Positions 36,581-39,384 of a DNA stretch of 39,384 nucleotides are shown here, piece after piece. The translations under genes and the position numbers were made by a program. The notes beneath the pieces were generated by a model that made no database searches, was not told the DNA's origin, and saw only the letters and a list, made by a program, of their open reading frames with translations. The DNA is from Gammaproteobacteria bacterium (lineage in GTDB: Bacteria; Pseudomonadota; Gammaproteobacteria; HK1), in contig JAJDUQ010000225.1 in NCBI GenBank assembly GCA_022826505.1, positions 1 to 39,384 of the forward strand, read 5' to 3'. Position 1 is the stretch's first letter. Every line of letters starts with the position of its first letter.

Positions 36581-36742
36581 ATGGACACGAGCCCCATCAC
36601 TTCATGGGAAGGCGCCGAGGCGTTCTACACGTTCTTTGACGGTGGCGCCCTGTTCTGGTTCTGGGCTGCCGTAGTGTGCTGCATCATTCCGATCGTGGTG
36701 GCATACATGGCCGAGAAACGAGCCGAGGACAGACACAACTAG
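36581..36742 (+). CDS. 53-residue single-pass membrane protein encoded behind amt
   Basis: Short gene with ATG at 36581 and an ACAGGAGA ribosome site eight bases upstream. The N-terminal 20 residues are soluble and acidic (MDTSPITSWEGAEAFYTFFD), one membrane helix follows (about residues 22-44, ALFWFWAAVVCCIIPIVVAY), and the tail is charged (MAEKRAEDRHN), with basic residues presumably cytoplasmic. It is 38 bp after amt in the same direction, so likely co-transcribed. I recognise no family. It may be a small regulator or accessory subunit of Amt, or an independent membrane peptide. Confidence 0.7.
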   Translation: MDTSPITSWEGAEAFYTFFDGGALFWFWAAVVCCIIPIVVAYMAEKRAEDRHN

Positions 36743-36827
36743 ATGACGACCGCCGCCTCCAGCCTGGCCGGCGTGCGGCTGACGTTGGGCTCAACTCGTC
36801 CGGTCATGGCGGATGATCCCGGTCCAG

Positions 36828-38096
36828 TCATCCGCTCGGGGATTCGGGAGAGGGGACGACCGCCGAGGGAGCTCCCCGCAGCTCAGGCCACACGAACACC
36901 GCCAGCGCCAGTGCGGCCAGTCCCTCGATTGCGCTGACAGCGACCGCGTACGGCGCACCGAGCCACTCCGCGAGAAGACCGAGGTGCAAGAGCCCGACCG
37001 GCCCTGCGCCGATGCACAGCGTGAGCACGCCCATCAGGAGCGGACGCTTGTCGCTCGGGGTGTGGCTGAGCAGGATGGTGCTCTGCATTGCGGCAAAGCC
37101 CGAGAAGCCGAGTCCGGCGATGAACATGGCCCCGAGCGACAGCGGAAAGTGCACGGACAGAGCGAAGATCGGCATCATCGCCAGGACCAGGGCGGCTCCG
37201 GCCGCGTAGATCCGGATGTAGAGAGCCGGACGCACGACGACCGCGATCAGCGACGCCCCCACGAGGGCGCCGAGTCCGTCCATCGACATGAGTACGCCGA
37301 TCAACGCGGGGCCGAGGTGAAGCCGGCCCTCTCCGATCACCGGAATCATCGAGATGAAGGGAAAGCCGAACAAGTTGAGAATGACCGTCACCGCCAGGGT
37401 TCCGGCAATGATCCGGTGGCGCCGCACCTGCGCGAAGCCTTCCCGGAGGCTGTGCAGCCACGACACGCCCACCGCGATCGGACGTCTCGCTCCCGGTTGG
37501 AGGGTGGCGACATTGACGAGCGCGACAGCATAGAGCGCGGTGCTGAGCAGGTAGACGCCGGTGAGGCCGAGAGCGCCATAGAGCACGCCCCCGGCGAGCG
37601 GACCGACGAGGCGGGTGAGGTGGAGAGTCGCGGAGTCGATGGCGGCGGCATTGCCCATGCGCCCGATACCCGCGACGTCTGCGACCAGGGTACGCCGCAC
37701 CGAGTACTCCATGCACCAGAACACCCCGCTCAAGCTGGCGCCGGCCGCGATGTACCAGATCGAGAGGACACCGGTGAGACCGAGGGCGGAGAGAACCGCC
37801 GCGTTGAGGCACATGCCCGCGAGGCCGAGTGCGAGCAGGTTGCGGCGCTCGAAGCGTGCCGCGATCACCCCCGCGAGTCCGCCGAACAGCACGGTGGGCA
37901 GCATGCGGGCGAACATCATCGAGGCGACGACGAACGCGGACCCGCTGGCCTCCAGCGCGTACAGCGCTACCGAGAGAATCTCCAGCCAGCGCACCGTCCA
38001 GCCGAGCCCGCCGGTCAGCCACAGGCGCCGAAAGCGCGTCTCCTTGAGCAGGCTGACGCTGCGACTCGCACCGCTTGGTGGTTTCCGGTTCGGCAC
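36828..38096 (-). CDS. Major facilitator superfamily transporter (MFS_3 / EntS-like)
   Basis: 422 residues with about 12 hydrophobic segments. MFS features include LLKETRFRRLWLTGGLGWTVRW at the start, the loop 2-3 motif region VIAARFERRNLLALGL, SGVFWCMEYSVRRTLVADVAG and the second-half SFPFISMIP-type segment (here GFPFISMIPVIGEGRL). It resembles the MFS_3 exporters for siderophores and drugs. I chose the GTG at 38096, preceded by GAGG; the open frame extends about 150 codons upstream across the MITE-like element with no membrane or family character. It converges with the small amt-linked gene. Confidence 0.87.
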   Translation of the reverse strand: MPNRKPPSGASRSVSLLKETRFRRLWLTGGLGWTVRWLEILSVALYALEASGSAFVVASMMFARMLPTVLFGGLAGVIAARFERRNLLALGLAGMCLNAAVLSALGLTGVLSIWYIAAGASLSGVFWCMEYSVRRTLVADVAGIGRMGNAAAIDSATLHLTRLVGPLAGGVLYGALGLTGVYLLSTALYAVALVNVATLQPGARRPIAVGVSWLHSLREGFAQVRRHRIIAGTLAVTVILNLFGFPFISMIPVIGEGRLHLGPALIGVLMSMDGLGALVGASLIAVVVRPALYIRIYAAGAALVLAMMPIFALSVHFPLSLGAMFIAGLGFSGFAAMQSTILLSHTPSDKRPLLMGVLTLCIGAGPVGLLHLGLLAEWLGAPYAVAVSAIEGLAALALAVFVWPELRGAPSAVVPSPESPSG

Positions 38097-38493
38097 GGCA
38101 AGCCTCGCGGGTGCCCGGCGACGGGCGCCACTGCCACTTGCAACGGGCTCGGGTGGCCGATTGGCCGAGACCGGCGTCGCACGGAACGGCAACGGCACAG
38201 GTCCGCGGGCACCGGCGCCGGACGGTTCGCATTGGCGGCCGGACCAACGGACGTCCGAATTCTGCCGTCGTTCCTCGTCGCCCGATACGGGACTCGGAGG
38301 GTGAAGGAGTACAGTCCTCCCGATGACCAGCAATTCCCGCCAGCGCCTCGAGGTGCTGCTCCACGGCGCGGTTTCGAACCGGTTCCAGCCGTCCGGGCGC
38401 TTGATCCGGTCCGTTTGGCGGGCGATTTCGGGCTTGGCGGGAATTGCTGCCCGATGACCGGGGCCGCAGAATCCGAGCGCCGATCCTGGCAAA
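38097..38493. other. Divergent intergenic region between the MFS gene and the dehydrogenase
   Basis: About 400 bp that must contain promoters for both genes. It holds the MITE-like element at 38328-38449. No gene is supported here. Confidence 0.5.
38319..38458. mobile_element. MITE-like element: 122 bp with 15-bp inverted ends and 9-bp flanking direct repeats
   Basis: Perfect terminal inverted repeats CAGCAATTCCCGCCA (38328-38342) and TGGCGGGAATTGCTG (38435-38449) bound a 122-bp unit. It is flanked directly by CCCGATGAC at 38319-38327 and 38450-38458, as expected for a 9-bp target-site duplication. The interior (92 bp) codes for nothing. This is the layout of a miniature inverted-repeat element moved by a transposase in trans. 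It ends 44 bp before the first possible start of the downstream dehydrogenase, so it may affect its expression. I know of no matching family. Confidence 0.72.
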
Positions 38494-39384
38494 ATGCCCG
38501 CCGCCATGCACCACTTTACCGATATCCAGTTGCGGCGCGTCGTGCACACCCTGCTCGAACGCGCGGGCAGCGAAGCCGCCGAGGCCGCCCAGGTGGCCGA
38601 TCACTTGGTGGACGCGAATCTCCGGGGCCACGACAGCCACGGCGTCGGGATGATTCCCCACTACGTCCACAACATCGGAAACGGGACCGCGCGTCCCAAC
38701 ACCGGACTGTCCTTGGTGCGCGACGGCGGCGCGGTGATGGTGTTCGACGGCGGCATGGGGTTCGGCCAGCGGGTCGGGGCGGAGATGATGGAGCGGCTGG
38801 TCGGGCGGGCGCGCGAGCTCGGAGCGGTGGTGGCGGCGCTGCGCAACGTCCACCACCTCGGCCGCATCGGCGCCTACTCCGAGATGGCGGTGGCGGCGGG
38901 ACTCGTCTCCATCCACTTCGTGAACGTCACCGGCCACCCGCCGCTGGTCGCCCCCTATCGCGGCAGCCACGCGCGGTTCGGCACCAATCCCATATCCATC
39001 GGGGTGCCCGGCACCGCGCGGCACGAGCCGTTCCTCCTCGACATGGCCACCAGCCTCATCGCCCTGGGAAAGGTCCGGGTCGCGCTCAACAAGGGCGAGC
39101 AGATCACGCCGGGGACGCTGGTGGACGCCCAGGGCCGGCCGACGACCGATCCCAAGGTCATGTTCCCGGACGACGAGGCATTGCGCGGGGCGCTCCTGCC
39201 GCTCGGGCTGCACAAGGGCTACGGCATGCTGTTCGCCGCGGAACTGCTGGCCGGCGTGGTCGGCGGCGGCGAGACCTCGCATCCGGGGACCGCGGACCTC
39301 GACACCATCCGCAACAACATGCTGAGCGTGGTCATCGATCCCGCGTCACTCGCCGACCCCGAGTGGATGGAGCGCGAGCTCGAC
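38494..39384 (+). CDS. Malate/L-lactate dehydrogenase (LDH2/MDH2 family), 3' end missing
   Basis: NAD(P)-dependent oxidoreductase of the LDH2/MDH2/ureidoglycolate/sulfolactate dehydrogenase family; 297 residues are present and the frame stays open to the window end (members are about 340-360). Signatures are HLVDANLRGHDSHGVGMIPHY (with the catalytic His), VHHLGRIGAYSEMA, RFGTNPISIGVPG, LDMATS and LGLHKGYGM. Starts at 38494 and 38506 are in frame; neither has a clear ribosome site. The substrate could be malate, L-lactate, L-sulfolactate or ureidoglycolate; the last would fit the FdrA/DUF1116 genes but is speculative. Confidence 0.9.
   Translation, partial: MPAAMHHFTDIQLRRVVHTLLERAGSEAAEAAQVADHLVDANLRGHDSHGVGMIPHYVHNIGNGTARPNTGLSLVRDGGAVMVFDGGMGFGQRVGAEMMERLVGRARELGAVVAALRNVHHLGRIGAYSEMAVAAGLVSIHFVNVTGHPPLVAPYRGSHARFGTNPISIGVPGTARHEPFLLDMATSLIALGKVRVALNKGEQITPGTLVDAQGRPTTDPKVMFPDDEALRGALLPLGLHKGYGMLFAAELLAGVVGGGETSHPGTADLDTIRNNMLSVVIDPASLADPEWMERELD

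Noticed and set aside
38370..38400. GGTTTCGAACCGGTTCCAG resembling a tRNA T-arm within the MITE-like element
   Set aside because: No acceptor stem, anticodon arm or CCA-proximal pairing could be found around it.
38097..38549. N-terminal extension of the MFS transporter reaching 38549
   Set aside because: The extension crosses the inserted element and the divergent promoter region, and is Arg/Pro-rich without membrane segments; the GTG at 38096 with GAGG gives a normal MFS length.

Overview
This 39.4 kb window is GC-rich, densely coded chromosomal DNA from a proteobacterium (Pseudomonadota). The grounds are the TRAP and branched-chain amino-acid-type ABC transporters, glutathione-dependent formaldehyde oxidation, NADP isocitrate dehydrogenase paired with AceK, and a YqiK-like flotillin. 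I cannot assign an order; AceK hints at a gamma/beta-type lineage. No rRNA, tRNA, CRISPR array, phage gene or intact transposase was seen. Mobile traces are limited to a 122-bp MITE-like element and a two-copy intergenic repeat.

Layout. 1-3169 (+): the end of a NitT/TauT-type ABC permease, then a Rieske oxygenase whose catalytic and Rieske halves lie in separate genes, then a glutathione S-transferase overlapping the Rieske gene by 4 bp; this looks catabolic. 3255-3936 (-): a frameshifted HNH endonuclease. 4349-6299 (+): formaldehyde detoxification (class III alcohol dehydrogenase and S-formylglutathione hydrolase). 6417-6779 (-): a small conserved protein. 7135-12665 (-): a frameshifted photolyase, an SDR protein lacking its catalytic residues, FdrA and a DUF1116 (YlbE/AllG-like) protein. 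12786-13412 (+): VapBC. 13497-20213 (+): a gamma-glutamyltransferase-family protein, a D-2-hydroxyacid dehydrogenase and a three-part TRAP transporter.

20421-25284 (-): two tandem SRPBCC proteins, a 959-residue flotillin with 44-residue repeats, a PEP hydrolase-family TIM barrel and a solo HicB-like gene. 25441-26063 (-): a Phd/VapC-type toxin-antitoxin pair. 26240-29262 (+): icd and aceK, overlapping by 4 bp. 29438-34597 (-): a LivHMG transporter whose LivF ATPase is fused to a UPF0261/Tm-1-like domain, with no binding-protein gene. 35235-36742 (+): amt and an unannotated 53-residue membrane protein. 36828-38096 (-): an MFS exporter. 38494 to the end (+): a malate/L-lactate dehydrogenase, incomplete, with the MITE-like element just upstream.

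How the genes may work together (inference). The 8.6-20.2 kb block reads as two divergent arms around VapBC: a carbamoyltransfer-like pair (FdrA/DUF1116) with an SDR on one side, and import (TRAP), amide-bond cleavage (GGT family) and 2-hydroxyacid oxidation on the other. It could serve uptake and breakdown of an amide- or carbamoyl-containing organic acid. The PEP hydrolase-family protein and the LivF-UPF0261 fusion probably belong to one system, since those two families usually travel together. The least explained items are the split Rieske enzyme, the catalytic-residue-free SDR, the repeat-built flotillin with SRPBCC partners, the LivF-UPF0261 fusion and the small protein after amt.
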